A stretch of DNA of 64,000 nt from Nocardia fusca NBRC 14340 (GCF_001618425.1 NZ_BDCU01000030.1:186001-250000), one strand, 5' to 3'; shown: positions 25,640-33,692, counted from the stretch's first letter. Numbers and translations: made by a program. The notes: a model not told the origin generated them from the sequence alone.

Positions 25640-26511
25640 AACCCGCCGCCTTCGAATACCACGCGCCCGCCACCGCGGACGAGGCCGTGGCCCTGCTGGC
25701 CGATCTCGGTGACGAAGCCAAGATCATCGCGGGCGGCCAGAGCCTGGTGCCGATGCTGGCGCTGCGGCTCGCCGTCTTCGACCATCTGGTCGACCTGCGG
25801 AAACTGGACCAGTTACGGGGTGTCGAAACCCGCGGTGACACGGTGTGGATCGGGGCGGGTACCACCCACGCCGCGGTCGGCCGCGACGCCGGGATCCGCC
25901 GCGACGTGCCACTGCTGCACCGGGCGACTCCGCTCATCGGCCACTTCCAGATCCGCAATCGCGGCACTATCGGCGGGGCGATCGCGCACGCCGACGCCGC
26001 CGGCGAGTACCCGGCCGTGGCGCTCACTCTCGACGCGCGGATGCACACCCTGTCCCCGCGCGGGCAGCGCACGATTCCGGCCGCGGAGTACTTCACCGGT
26101 ATGTGGAGCACGGCCATGGAAGCCGACGAACTGCTCACCGGGGTCACCTTCCCGGTGTGGCGGGGACGTACCGGTTTCGCGATCGAGGAGTTCACGCGCC
26201 GCGCGGGGGATTTCGCCATGGCGGGGGCGGTGGTCGCGGTGCGGCTCGACGCCGATTCCCGGATCGAACAGGTCGCCCTGGGACTCATCGGCCTGGCACC
26301 CACCCCGCTGCGGGCCACCGCGGCCGAGGCCGAGCTGATCGGCCGCCTCGCCGCCGCGGTCGACGCCGCCGAACTCGGGCGCGCGGTGACCGCGGCCCTG
26401 AATTCGGTACCGGCCGATATCCACGGCTGCGCCGACTATCGGCGCCGGATCGGGGCGGTCATGGTCGCGCGGGCCTGGCACCGCGCGGTAGAGGAGGCGA
26501 GCAATGACTGA
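25636..26511 (+). CDS. Molybdenum hydroxylase FAD subunit (CoxM-like)
   Basis: A 291-residue FAD-binding subunit. The two flavin loops are AGGQSLVPMLALR (~34-46) and the family's TIGGAIAHADAAGEYPA (~114-130). It passes electrons from the iron-sulfur subunit to the final acceptor. Start and stop are coupled to both neighbours (ATGA with the large subunit, 8-nt overlap with the iron-sulfur subunit). C-terminal CO-dehydrogenase flavoprotein domain from ~180. Confidence 0.93.
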   Translation: MKPAAFEYHAPATADEAVALLADLGDEAKIIAGGQSLVPMLALRLAVFDHLVDLRKLDQLRGVETRGDTVWIGAGTTHAAVGRDAGIRRDVPLLHRATPLIGHFQIRNRGTIGGAIAHADAAGEYPAVALTLDARMHTLSPRGQRTIPAAEYFTGMWSTAMEADELLTGVTFPVWRGRTGFAIEEFTRRAGDFAMAGAVVAVRLDADSRIEQVALGLIGLAPTPLRATAAEAELIGRLAAAVDAAELGRAVTAALNSVPADIHGCADYRRRIGAVMVARAWHRAVEEASND

Positions 26512-27034
26512 TATCGAGATCTCGGTGGCCGTGAACGGGGTGAAGCGCCGCGACCGGATACCCCCGCGCCGCACCCTGGCCGACTATCTCCGCGAGACCT
26601 GCGGCCTCACCGGCACCCACCTGGGTTGCGAACACGGTGTCTGCGGCGCCTGTTCGGTACTGCTCGACGGGGCGGCGGTGCGCGCGTGCCTGGTCTTCGC
26701 GGTCCAGGCCGACGGGGCCGAGGTGACCACGGTGGAGGGCCTGGCCGATCCCGACGGCACTCTCTCCCCCGTCCAGCAGGCCTTCCGCGATCATCACGGC
26801 CTCCAGTGCGGTTTCTGCACACCGGGTTTCGTCGTCTCCGCGACCGCATTCCTGCGGGAGACACCCGATCCCGGCGACGACGAGATCCGGGAAGCACTGT
26901 CCGGCAACATCTGTCGCTGCACCGGCTACCAGGGCATCATCCGCGCCGTACGCGACGCCGCCACCACCCTCGGTACCGAAGCGCCCGCGACCCCGCAGAC
27001 CAGAACCGGCACCGACGCCAAGGACCCCGTATGA
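26504..27034 (+). CDS. Molybdenum hydroxylase [2Fe-2S] subunit (CoxS-like)
   Basis: A 176-residue iron-sulfur subunit with both clusters intact. The plant-type cluster is bound by [10 protein letters not shown] with a further Cys in VRAC; the second by CGFCTPGF and ICRCTGY. It carries electrons from the molybdenum centre to the FAD subunit. About 20 extra C-terminal residues are not conserved. It overlaps the next gene by 4 nt (ATGA). Confidence 0.94.
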   Translation: MTDIEISVAVNGVKRRDRIPPRRTLADYLRETCGLTGTHLGCEHGVCGACSVLLDGAAVRACLVFAVQADGAEVTTVEGLADPDGTLSPVQQAFRDHHGLQCGFCTPGFVVSATAFLRETPDPGDDEIREALSGNICRCTGYQGIIRAVRDAATTLGTEAPATPQTRTGTDAKDPV

Positions 27035-27702
27035 AACTAGAGAACACCTTCCAGATCCCCGTCCCCGCCGCGGACGCCTGGCCCGTACTGCTGGATCTGG
27101 AGCGGATCGCACCCTGTGTACCCGGCGCCGTACTCACCTCCCGCGACGGCGACGATTTCCACGGCAAGATCAAGGTCAAGCTGGGTCCGGTGGGGCTCAC
27201 CTACAACGGCATCATCAAGGTGGTCTCCCAGGACGAGTCCGCCAAGGTCGCGGTGCTCGAGGGCGGTGGCCGCGAGACCCGCGGCAACGGCACCGCCAAG
27301 GCCGTGATCACCTGCCGGTTGGTCGAATCGGACGGGACCACCGACGTATTCGTCGATACCGATCTGGCGATCACCGGTAAACCGGCCCAGTTCGGTCGCG
27401 GCGCCCTCGCCGATGTGGCGGGCAGCCTCATCGGTACCTTCGCCGACAATCTCGCCGCCGAGATCACCGCCACGGCGCCGGGCAACGGGCGGGCCGCAGC
27501 ATCCGGTCCGGCGGCATCCGAAGAAGCCGCACCGGAGCCGCGGCCCGCACCGGTCACCCGCATCGGTCCCCGCCCGTCCGCCGAACCCATCGATCTGATG
27601 GCCGCCGCCGGGGTCACCGCCGAGCGGCAACTGCTGCTGGGCCTGGGCGCGGCGGTGGTGGTCCTCCTCCTGCTGCTCGTCCGGCGCCGCCGCCCCGCAT
27701 GA
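27031..27702 (+). CDS. CoxG-like SRPBCC protein with C-terminal membrane anchor
   Basis: A 223-residue protein. Residues 1-~145 form a CoxG/SRPBCC domain (LENTFQIPVPAADAWPVLLD and VCR-type core strands), then a Pro/Ala linker, then one C-terminal membrane helix (~197-217) followed by RRRR. In carboxydotrophs CoxG is reported to recruit the hydroxylase to the membrane and help link it to quinone; the tail anchor here fits that role. It is translationally coupled to the iron-sulfur subunit and is the last gene of the operon. Confidence 0.88.
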   Translation: MKLENTFQIPVPAADAWPVLLDLERIAPCVPGAVLTSRDGDDFHGKIKVKLGPVGLTYNGIIKVVSQDESAKVAVLEGGGRETRGNGTAKAVITCRLVESDGTTDVFVDTDLAITGKPAQFGRGALADVAGSLIGTFADNLAAEITATAPGNGRAAASGPAASEEAAPEPRPAPVTRIGPRPSAEPIDLMAAAGVTAERQLLLGLGAAVVVLLLLLVRRRRPA

Positions 27703-27719
27703 GGTCGCGGGGCCGATAG

Positions 27720-28007
27720 GTGTGGTCCGGCCGGCTCCGGTCCGGACAGGGCGAGGGCGTGAACTCCCCACCGGCGACACCCGGCCGCCTGGCCCGGGCT
27801 GGCCAACCGCTACTGGCGCGGGTCTGGTTCGACGGCCTCGTCGATATCCTCACCCCGCATACCGGCCCCGTCGCCGCCCGTGCGGTCGCGATCTACCTCG
27901 ACGGTGCTCTGCTGCACGCGCTGACGGCCGAGGCGGCCCTGGATGCCGCCGCACTCACCGCGCCGATCGCCGTGCTCACCGGACTCGCTCCGAAATCCTG
28001 CCGCTGA
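27720..28007 (+). pseudogene. Probable remnant of a TetR regulator (C-terminal domain only)
   Basis: An open stretch of ~95 codons whose last 75 (LARVWFDGLVDILTPHTGPV, then AARAVAIYLDGALLHAL and ALTAPIAVLTGLA) look like the C-terminal ligand domain of TetR proteins. There is no helix-turn-helix, no family N-terminus and no ribosome binding site. It may be a decayed gene or, less likely, a small unrelated ORF. The rest of 27703-28140 shows nothing else coding. Confidence 0.4.
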
Positions 28008-28140
28008 TCCGCGGGCAGCCTCTGTCCCGGAACAACCACCCGACCAACCCCGCGGGTCACCTGCCCAGCGTGCTCGCCGTGGGTCTCCTCGGGGCCGAGG
28101 GTCCGGCGCGCGTGGACACACCCGCCGGACCCGCCCGGGG

Positions 28141-28752
28141 TCAGCCGTTCAGCAGTGCCTGCATCTGCTGGATCTCGGCCTGCTGGGCATCGATGATCTG
28201 CTGCGCCAGCGCCTTGGCGTCGGAGTCGGCACCCTCGGCCAGTTCGGTACCGGCCATCTGCACCGCGCCCTCGTGGTGGGCGATCATCATGGTGAGCCAC
28301 ATCCGGTCGAATTCCGGACCCCGGGCCGCCTCGAGCTGCACCATCTGCTCATGGGTCATCATGCCCGGCATATTTCCGTGGTCCATTCCGCCGTGCCCAC
28401 TGCCCTCGGGTACCGCGACGCCCCAGTCCCGCAGCCACCCGGTCATGGTGGTGATCTCCGGGTCCTGCGCCTGCTGGATACGTGCGGCCAGATCGATCAC
28501 CGCCGGATCGCTCGAACGGGACGGCACCAGCGCGGCCATCTCCACGGCCTGGCGATGATGCGGGATCATCTCCTCGGCGAAACGGATATCGGCCTGGTTG
28601 TGGTCACCGGCCACCCGCTCGGTCGTCGTACCGGTGACGGCCGGCGACGAGGTCGCCGGGGCGGTGTTGTCGTCACCGTTGCCGCATCCGGTCAGGAGGA
28701 CCGCGGTGGTGAGGAGGGCGAGCGCGATTCCGGTGCGTGGTTTTCCGATCAT
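28141..28752 (-). CDS. DUF305 lipoprotein
   Basis: A 203-residue lipoprotein: signal peptide with the lipobox LTGC (Cys23), a Thr/Ala linker, then two repeats of the DUF305 helix pair, MIPHHRQAVEMA and MIAHHEGAVQMA, separated by a Met/His-rich insert (GHGGMDHGNMPGMM). His-His and Met-rich motifs suggest binding of copper or another soft metal outside the membrane; the family is often linked to copper resistance, but its biochemistry is poorly known. AGGAG lies 7 nt before the ATG. The gene follows a DUF6153-like membrane protein. Confidence 0.9.
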   Translation of the reverse strand: MIGKPRTGIALALLTTAVLLTGCGNGDDNTAPATSSPAVTGTTTERVAGDHNQADIRFAEEMIPHHRQAVEMAALVPSRSSDPAVIDLAARIQQAQDPEITTMTGWLRDWGVAVPEGSGHGGMDHGNMPGMMTHEQMVQLEAARGPEFDRMWLTMMIAHHEGAVQMAGTELAEGADSDAKALAQQIIDAQQAEIQQMQALLNG

Positions 28753-28832
28753 TGTTGCTCCTGAGAGTTCGGTGTGTTGCGTGCGACGAAGCAGCGCCGC
28801 GACCCGGAGAAACCGGGTCCGGCGGGCGTCGA

Positions 28833-29291
28833 TCACAGCCGCAGCACGCCCAGGACTGCCAGGCGCCGCGAGATCGGAACAGGCGGCGGCCGGGCCACCG
28901 CCCGCGGCCGGAGCGCGGCCGCGCGCATCGGTCCCCTCACGAACAGGTACCTCCGCAGCGCGGCGACGATCAGTACCGAGGCCAGCGCCGCCACCAGGAC
29001 GGCCAGGCACAGGTGCAGCAGATCGTGGCCCGTGCCGTGACCGGCCGGGGCGTTGTCGCGCGGCGCCGGCGCGAGCACGGCGGACGGATCCGGACAGCAG
29101 GACCGCGCCGGCTCCACGTGCGCCTGTCCCGGATCCGGGACAGGCGATGCCGAGACGAACGCATGGGAGCCCATCGGATGGTGCGTCGCACCGCCGGCTC
29201 GGGCAGGCAGGTGGTGCATACCCGAAACGGCCACCGCCAGCACGACCGGCAGCAACCAGCGCACCAACGTGCCCGCGAGACCGGAGTACAC
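28833..29291 (-). CDS. DUF6153-like small membrane protein
   Basis: A 152-residue protein with an N-terminal hydrophobic helix (~8-28), a His/Cys/Pro-rich outer segment (SCCPDPS, HGTGHDLLHLC) and a second membrane helix (~91-112), then a basic Pro-rich tail. The arrangement and CLAVL motif resemble DUF6153 proteins of Nocardia and Streptomyces, which often precede DUF305 genes as here (80-bp gap). The Cys and His suggest metal binding. The GTG start falls 6 nt after TAGATT, a leaderless promoter. Confidence 0.65.
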   Translation of the reverse strand: MYSGLAGTLVRWLLPVVLAVAVSGMHHLPARAGGATHHPMGSHAFVSASPVPDPGQAHVEPARSCCPDPSAVLAPAPRDNAPAGHGTGHDLLHLCLAVLVAALASVLIVAALRRYLFVRGPMRAAALRPRAVARPPPVPISRRLAVLGVLRL

Positions 29292-29297
29292 AGCCCG

Positions 29298-29303
29298 AAT
29301 CTA
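29298..29303 (-). promoter_or_regulatory. -10 box of a leaderless promoter
   Basis: TAGATT on the minus strand, 6 nt before the GTG at 29291; no ribosome binding site precedes that codon. Confidence 0.5.
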
Positions 29304-29416
29304 ACACCGCGCCGCCGGGCGGGCCCCCACCGCTCGCTCTGGCCGCACCGCGCCACTCGACGGAGTCGCCGATGCGTCCCGCGAACCCTCGCCCGGACGG
29401 CGGAACCCGGCGGGCG

Positions 29417-29728
29417 CTAGCCCATGATCGCGTTCATGATCGTCCCCGCGCTGGTCGCCACCGCACCGCCGGCCATGGCACCGGCGATCTGCTTGGGCGC
29501 CGTCAGCGGGCCACCGTTCCACTTCTCCCAGGCGAGCCTGCTGCCGCCGAAGACTATCGAGGTGACCCCGGACAACAGGACGAACCAGGTGAGGTACCTG
29601 GTCATCTGGACGACCTTGTCCGACAGCGGGGGCGCTTCCGGGCTGGGATCGCCCAGTTGGGCAAGTACGGCGTAGTGGTCGTGCAGTACCGGAAGGCCGT
29701 CGTGCAGTGCGGTGAGGATCGTGCTCAT
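29417..29728 (-). CDS. Small membrane protein of unknown function
   Basis: A 103-residue protein. The first 40 residues are soluble and Pro/Ser-containing; a membrane helix spans ~46-63 (LTWFVLLSGVTSIVFGG), a short Trp-containing loop (LAWEKWNGG) follows, and a second Ala/Gly-rich helix covers ~80-102. I do not recognise the family. Coding is supported by high third-position GC in this frame and an ATG with GAGAGG upstream. It stands alone between the metal-related genes and a 418-bp gene-free interval. Confidence 0.55.
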   Translation of the reverse strand: MSTILTALHDGLPVLHDHYAVLAQLGDPSPEAPPLSDKVVQMTRYLTWFVLLSGVTSIVFGGSRLAWEKWNGGPLTAPKQIAGAMAGGAVATSAGTIMNAIMG

Positions 29729-30146
29729 CTGGTCGTGCCCCTCTCGGATGCCGGTAGATGCGGTGGCGGCGAATGCCGATTCCGTAAAGCCGAACCCGAA
29801 CGGTTATTGAAGCGCAAATCGGAGCACAATGGGGTGAGACTCACCGATTTTTTCTGGTCGGGCCGGTAGGCGGCGGCGTGTCGTATGCGCGACACGCGCC
29901 TACTGGAGTTTCCGGCAATCGATCGGCATCCGATTCCGCGGATCGACCCGGCGGCTCCGCGCGGGTCACTGGACTGTCACAACACGGCCTCGACACGCCC
30001 GCCGTCCGGCGTGCTCTCGCCGACGCAGGAATGCTCCGCAGGGCCGGCGACCGAGCATGACGTACAGCAGGACCGCCACCAGCGGCAGCGCGACCGTTTC
30101 GGCCCGCCCGAATCGTCCTGCGCCGACCGGACGGACCGGATCGGGG
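29729..30146. other. Gene-free interval with hairpins
   Basis: No gene is supported. It holds a tight palindrome GGTGAG-A-CTCACC (29833-29845) followed by T6, and a long hairpin at 29866-29903 in which GTAGGCG and CGTGTCG pair with CGACACG and CGCCTAC, with GCGG bulged. The latter may end the acyl carrier protein transcript. A minus-strand frame near 30030-30110 encodes a hydrophobic stretch but has no start codon. Confidence 0.45.
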
Positions 30147-30398
30147 TCAGGACGGGGCGGCCGTCCGCACGCCGAGCAATCCCATGAGATCGCCGAAGGT
30201 GCGGGCGGCGGCGACCTGCCGCTCGGGCAGCTCGAGCCCGTACTCCTTCTCGACCAGCACGATGATCGACAGGACCGTCAGCGAATCCACGTCGAGATCG
30301 TCCAGCGTGGCCGTGGGCGGGATCTCGTCGAAGTCCAGATCGCAATGGGTGTGCAGGAATTCCGCGACATAGTCCCGGATCGGCACGGTATCGGGCAT
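30147..30398 (-). CDS. Acyl carrier protein, orphan
   Basis: An 83-residue carrier protein with the phosphopantetheine site DLDVDSLTVLSI (Ser39), four-helix pattern and acidic helix II. It should carry an acyl or aminoacyl thioester. No ketosynthase, ligase or transferase gene is within 5 kb; the nearest candidates in the window are the acyl-CoA ligase fusion at 47.8-50.0 kb and the PapA-like enzyme at 44.9 kb. The D-D-L-D-V-D-S-L motif is closer to discrete carrier proteins of secondary pathways than to the housekeeping AcpM type (inference). AAAGG precedes the ATG. Confidence 0.85.
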   Translation of the reverse strand: MPDTVPIRDYVAEFLHTHCDLDFDEIPPTATLDDLDVDSLTVLSIIVLVEKEYGLELPERQVAAARTFGDLMGLLGVRTAAPS

Positions 30399-30494
30399 CG
30401 CGATCGACCTTTCCACTGTCCGCCACCGGCACGCCCGGCGAACGGCGCCGTCCGCCCGGCCTCCGCAGCATGGACCCCGGATACGACATCGGGA

Positions 30495-30544
30495 TGTTCG
30501 GTGTCCGAACGGGTTTCGTCGTGGAGATGTCCGGACACCGAACA
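30495..30544. promoter_or_regulatory. 13-bp inverted repeat upstream of the acyl carrier protein
   Basis: TGTTCGGTGTCCG (30495-30507) and CGGACACCGAACA (30532-30544) are exact complements 24 nt apart. Each arm also contains a palindrome of its own: GTTCGG-TGT-CCGAAC (30496-30510) and TGTCCGGACA (30528-30537), about 30 bp apart. That nesting suggests two operator copies, not just a terminator for the dehydrogenase upstream. Confidence 0.5.
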
Positions 30545-30555
30545 CGGACCGTCGA

Positions 30556-31644
30556 CTACCAGGTGAGCACCGGTTTGATCACCGCCCCCGCATGCTGCGC
30601 GGCGAGGGCCCTGTCGATCTCGGTGTAGGGGAAGCGGGTCACCAGCCGGTCCACCGGGAGCAACCCGCGGGTGTGCAGATCGAGCAGATGCGGGATGAAG
30701 GTGGCCGGCTCGGCGTCGCCTTCGAGGCAACCGCGAACCGTTTTGCCGCGCAACACCAGGTCGCGCACATCGATCTGTGGGACCCCCGCGCCCAGCCCGA
30801 CCGCGACAACGGTGGCGCCGGTGCCCAGCGCCGCGAACGCGTCGGCCAGCACCTTCGGCGACCCGGTGGTGTCCAGGGCGTGCGTCGCACCGCCGCCGGT
30901 GAGTTCCCCGATCGCGGCGACCGTATCGGCCGCGGCCGGATCCAGTACCTCGTCGGCACCCAGTTCCCGGGCCAGCTCCCGGCGGGCCGCCGCCGTCTCC
31001 ACCACCACCGTCCGGACCCCGGGCACCGTGCGGGCGGCCAGCAGCGCGGCCGATCCCACCGCACCGGCACCGTAGATCGCCAGCCAGGCCCCCGACTCCG
31101 GCCGCAACGCGTTCAGCACCGCGCCCGCGCCGGTCTGGAAGCCGCAACCGAACGAGGCGGCGACGGCCGGATCGACCGCCGGGTCGACGACAATCGTATT
31201 GTCCGCCGTGGCCAGCGCGTACCCGGCGAAACTGGATTGACCGAAGAAACCGTCCCGTACCGGCAGACCCGCGACCGTGATCCGCGGGCTGCGGTCCGGC
31301 CGGCGGCCGAAATGGTTGAGCGCGGTGGAATCCCGGCAGTAGGCCGGCCGCCCCGCCGCGCAGTTCGGGCAGGTGCCGCAGTGCCGGAAGGTGAGAACCA
31401 CACGGTCGCCCGGCGCGACCGAGGTCACCGACGACCCGACCGATTCGACGATCCCGGCGCCTTCGTGGCCGAGCAGGACCGGCCGGTCCGGTTTGCCCAG
31501 CGCCCGATTGACCAGGTCGGTGTGGCAGATACCGGCGGCGACGATACGCACCAGGATCTCGTCGTCACGGGGCTCGTCGACATCCACCGTTTCCACCGAG
31601 AACGGTGCCGCCGGATCGCGGGACAGGACCGCCGTCGTCCGCAT
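30556..31644 (-). CDS. Zinc-dependent alcohol dehydrogenase (class III/MDR type)
   Basis: A 362-residue medium-chain dehydrogenase. ICHTDL and GHEGAGIVE supply the catalytic zinc ligands, CGTCPNCAAGRPAYC the four Cys of the structural zinc, and YGAGAVGSAALLAAR is the NAD loop; V-V-E after the next strand favours NAD over NADP. It oxidises an alcohol to an aldehyde or ketone. It begins 3 nt after the stop of the GXWXG gene, so the two form an operon controlled by the tandem operators at 32139-32187. Confidence 0.93.
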   Translation of the reverse strand: MRTTAVLSRDPAAPFSVETVDVDEPRDDEILVRIVAAGICHTDLVNRALGKPDRPVLLGHEGAGIVESVGSSVTSVAPGDRVVLTFRHCGTCPNCAAGRPAYCRDSTALNHFGRRPDRSPRITVAGLPVRDGFFGQSSFAGYALATADNTIVVDPAVDPAVAASFGCGFQTGAGAVLNALRPESGAWLAIYGAGAVGSAALLAARTVPGVRTVVVETAAARRELARELGADEVLDPAAADTVAAIGELTGGGATHALDTTGSPKVLADAFAALGTGATVVAVGLGAGVPQIDVRDLVLRGKTVRGCLEGDAEPATFIPHLLDLHTRGLLPVDRLVTRFPYTEIDRALAAQHAGAVIKPVLTW

Positions 31645-31646
31645 CG

Positions 31647-32114
31647 CTACGCCCGTTCCAGCAGGAAGTAGAAGAACTGGCCGTCGGCGAGCACCAGCTC
31701 CGGGCGGCCGTTCATGATGCCCATCAGCGTGGTGTCGTCGAGCCATTTGAAGTGGTCGAATACGGCGCGGCCGTCGTAGACCATGGTGGCGGTCACCTCA
31801 CCGCGGAATTCGATGTTCCACAGCGTCGCCTCGCCCTGGCCGAGTTCGACGTTCGAGAAGAGAGTGCCGTCCTCGGCACGGCAGATGAGCGGTTTGGCGT
31901 CGCCGAGCGAATGGAAGGTTTTGCCGTACCAGCGGCTCTTGGGCAGTGCCCGGCACAGCGGATGACCGGTCTGGAAGGCGTCACCGCGCCACTGGCCGAG
32001 GATCTCCTCGGCGCGGGCGGGCCGCAACCGCCCCCACAGATCGTCGAGCTCCGCCACCGAAACGCCCTCGGTCAGCTCCCGCAGTTGCTGCCACCGTGGT
32101 TTCTCCGCGCTCAT
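31647..32114 (-). CDS. GXWXG/DUF4334 domain protein
   Basis: A 155-residue protein with a GXWXG motif near residue 40 (LGQWRGDAFQTGH) and a DUF4334-type C-terminal half (WYGKTFHSLGDAKPLICR, then a run of beta strands to FFYFLLERA). No catalytic residues are known to me; the fold is lipocalin-like and probably binds a small hydrophobic ligand. It heads the operon with the alcohol dehydrogenase and is divergent from a TetR gene, so it may act on the same alcohol or aldehyde (inference). Confidence 0.82.
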   Translation of the reverse strand: MSAEKPRWQQLRELTEGVSVAELDDLWGRLRPARAEEILGQWRGDAFQTGHPLCRALPKSRWYGKTFHSLGDAKPLICRAEDGTLFSNVELGQGEATLWNIEFRGEVTATMVYDGRAVFDHFKWLDDTTLMGIMNGRPELVLADGQFFYFLLERA

Positions 32115-32138
32115 ATCTGTCCCATCGACTGGATTCGG

Positions 32139-32154
32139 CGAACCATCCGGTTCG
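32139..32154. promoter_or_regulatory. Operator copy 1 (CGAACC-N4-GGTTCG)
   Basis: CGAACCATCCGGTTCG, one base different from the perfect copy at 32171-32186. It lies on the side of the GXWXG/dehydrogenase promoter. Confidence 0.65.
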
Positions 32155-32169
32155 GCAACGACGATAGTT

Positions 32170-32187
32170 CCGAACCATCTGGTTCGG
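32170..32187. promoter_or_regulatory. Operator copy 2 (perfect palindrome)
   Basis: CCGAACCA-TC-TGGTTCGG, an 8-bp perfect inverted repeat. It begins 32 bp after copy 1 (three helical turns) and ends 5 bp before the TAGGAT -10 box of the TetR gene, so binding would block both divergent promoters. Confidence 0.7.
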
Positions 32188-32192
32188 CAAGA

Positions 32193-32198
32193 TAGGAT
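32193..32198 (+). promoter_or_regulatory. -10 box of a leaderless TetR promoter
   Basis: TAGGAT, 7 nt before the GTG at 32206, directly beside the operator. Confidence 0.5.
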
Positions 32199-32205
32199 TC
32201 GGGGT

Positions 32206-32829
32206 GTGCGCGCGGCAGGCCAGGCAACCCGGGACCGGATTCTCGCTGCCGCCAAAGCGGAATTCGCCGAATACGGCACGGCCGGCGCCCGGATCAATCG
32301 CATCGCCGCGGCCGCGCACGCCAGCAAGGACCGCCTCTACGCCTACTTCCCCGGCAAATCGGAGCTCTACGCCGCGGTCACCGAACAATGGACCCGGCAG
32401 ACCACGGCCGAGACCGCGCTGCGCGCCGACGATCTCCCCGGCTATGTAGGACGCCTCTTCGACCACTTCCTGGCCCACCCGGAAAATGCCCGGCTCCAGG
32501 CCTGGGCCGAGCTGGAACCGGCCGACGAGCGGATCGACCAGGTGCTGCGCCGCACCGTCGATCCCAAACTCGCCGAGATCCGCCGCGGCCAGCAGGAGGG
32601 CCTGGTCACCACCGATATCGCGGCGCCCATGCTCCTGCGCATGCTCACCGAACTGGCCCGCAGCACCGCCGTGCACGCGAACGCCGGACCGCCCGCGCGG
32701 ATCGGCGCCCAGCGCTCGGCCGTGGTACTCGCGGCACGGCGCCTGGTCGAGCGGGTGCCGGCCGAACTATCGGACCACCGCGATCAGACCGTCGCGGCAG
32801 GACCACCACCGGCGGGAGCGTCCCCGTAG
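32206..32829 (+). CDS. TetR family regulator
   Basis: A 207-residue repressor with a standard helix-turn-helix (~10-55, IAAAAHASKDRLYAYFPGKSEL) and a helical ligand domain including AWAELEPADERIDQVLRR. It is divergent from the GXWXG/alcohol dehydrogenase operon, and two near-identical GAACC palindromes fill the spacer, so it almost certainly represses that operon and itself. Its last 46 bp overlap the end of the convergent TetR gene. Confidence 0.9.
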   Translation: MRAAGQATRDRILAAAKAEFAEYGTAGARINRIAAAAHASKDRLYAYFPGKSELYAAVTEQWTRQTTAETALRADDLPGYVGRLFDHFLAHPENARLQAWAELEPADERIDQVLRRTVDPKLAEIRRGQQEGLVTTDIAAPMLLRMLTELARSTAVHANAGPPARIGAQRSAVVLAARRLVERVPAELSDHRDQTVAAGPPPAGASP

Positions 32830-33449
32830 ACCACCAGCCAGATGGACCGGCCCAGCGCGGCCGCCAGCTCCGTGTCACTGATCCCGGTCCGCATCGCGAA
32901 CGCGGTGGTGATGGAGCGCTCCACCATGGCGGCCAGCACCAGCGCGGTCGCCGCGGGTTCCAGTTCGGGCGCGACCCGGCCGGCCGCACGATCGGCTTCC
33001 AGCCGAACGCGGACCAGGTCGACGAAGGTGGCCACCCGGGCCCGCCAGTAGGCGCCCACATCCCGGTCGTAGGCCGCGACCTCACTCAGCGCCAACAGCA
33101 GGTAGCGGTGGCGACGGAATCCGGCGATCATCGCGCTCATCGCCCGCCGCACCCCCGCTTCCCGGTCGGTGTGCTCGGCGCCCCACCACCGCTCGGCGGC
33201 CTCGAACAGATCGGCCGTGGCCAGATCGGCGGTCCGGATCAACAGCCGGCTCTTGTCGGGGAAATACCGGTAGAAGGTGGAGCGCGCCATCTGCGCGGTG
33301 GCGGCGATCTTCTGTACCGCGATCTCGGTGAACGGGGTGCCGTCGGCCAGCAGGTCCTCGACCGCCCGCAACACCCGCTGCTCGAACTCGGCCCGGCGGT
33401 CCTCGTCCGGTTTCCGAGCGGACCGCGGGGTGCGGGTCAGCGAGGGCAT
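32784..33449 (-). CDS. TetR family regulator
   Basis: A 221-residue repressor. The helix-turn-helix (~20-70) ends in KIAATAQMARSTFYRYFPDKSRLL, followed by a larger ligand domain (RRAMSAMIAGFRRHRYLLLALSEVAAY). The ATG at 33449 is the first in register with the family, although its leader is weak. It is divergent from the two-flavoenzyme operon, with a perfect 7-bp inverted repeat (33676-33692) over that operon's promoter as the probable target. It overlaps the other TetR gene tail to tail by 46 bp. Confidence 0.88.
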   Translation of the reverse strand: MPSLTRTPRSARKPDEDRRAEFEQRVLRAVEDLLADGTPFTEIAVQKIAATAQMARSTFYRYFPDKSRLLIRTADLATADLFEAAERWWGAEHTDREAGVRRAMSAMIAGFRRHRYLLLALSEVAAYDRDVGAYWRARVATFVDLVRVRLEADRAAGRVAPELEPAATALVLAAMVERSITTAFAMRTGISDTELAAALGRSIWLVVYGDAPAGGGPAATV

Positions 33450-33675
33450 CCGGCGCCCGCCGGCTCGATCGCGCGGTGCAGTGGATATCGGCTCGCAAGG
33501 TCCATGGGGATATTGTGCCCGCCGTCGAAGCCGCGAGCCGGTTCCCGCCGTCGCACCCTCGGGACACGACACGGTTCCCGAGACGGCCGAGGCGCTTCGT
33601 CGCGGTAAACGGAAAACTGTGCGGGACAGTGCGGCTCGGACGGTTGACAATCGCCACGGCGCACCGCACCATCAA

Positions 33676-33692
33676 TCGGACATAGTGTCCGA
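33676..33692. promoter_or_regulatory. TetR-type operator before the flavoenzyme operon
   Basis: TCGGACA-TAG-TGTCCGA is perfect. It covers a TAGTGT -10 candidate (33683-33688) and ends 25 bp before the start codon. The TGTCCG half-site also occurs in the repeat at 30495-30544, so one TetR protein may bind both. Confidence 0.6.

Noticed and set aside
27754-27776. Sequence resembling the conserved box of FMN riboswitches (GAACTCCCCACCGGCG)
   Set aside because: The following conserved helices (the GGUnA and CCGCGA parts and the closing stem) cannot be found, and no riboflavin gene is downstream; probably chance or a decayed element.
30030-30146. Minus-strand frame with a hydrophobic stretch (TVALPLVAVLLYVMLGRR) after the acyl carrier protein
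   Set aside because: No usable start codon or ribosome binding site and no recognised family; noted only as part of the gene-free interval.
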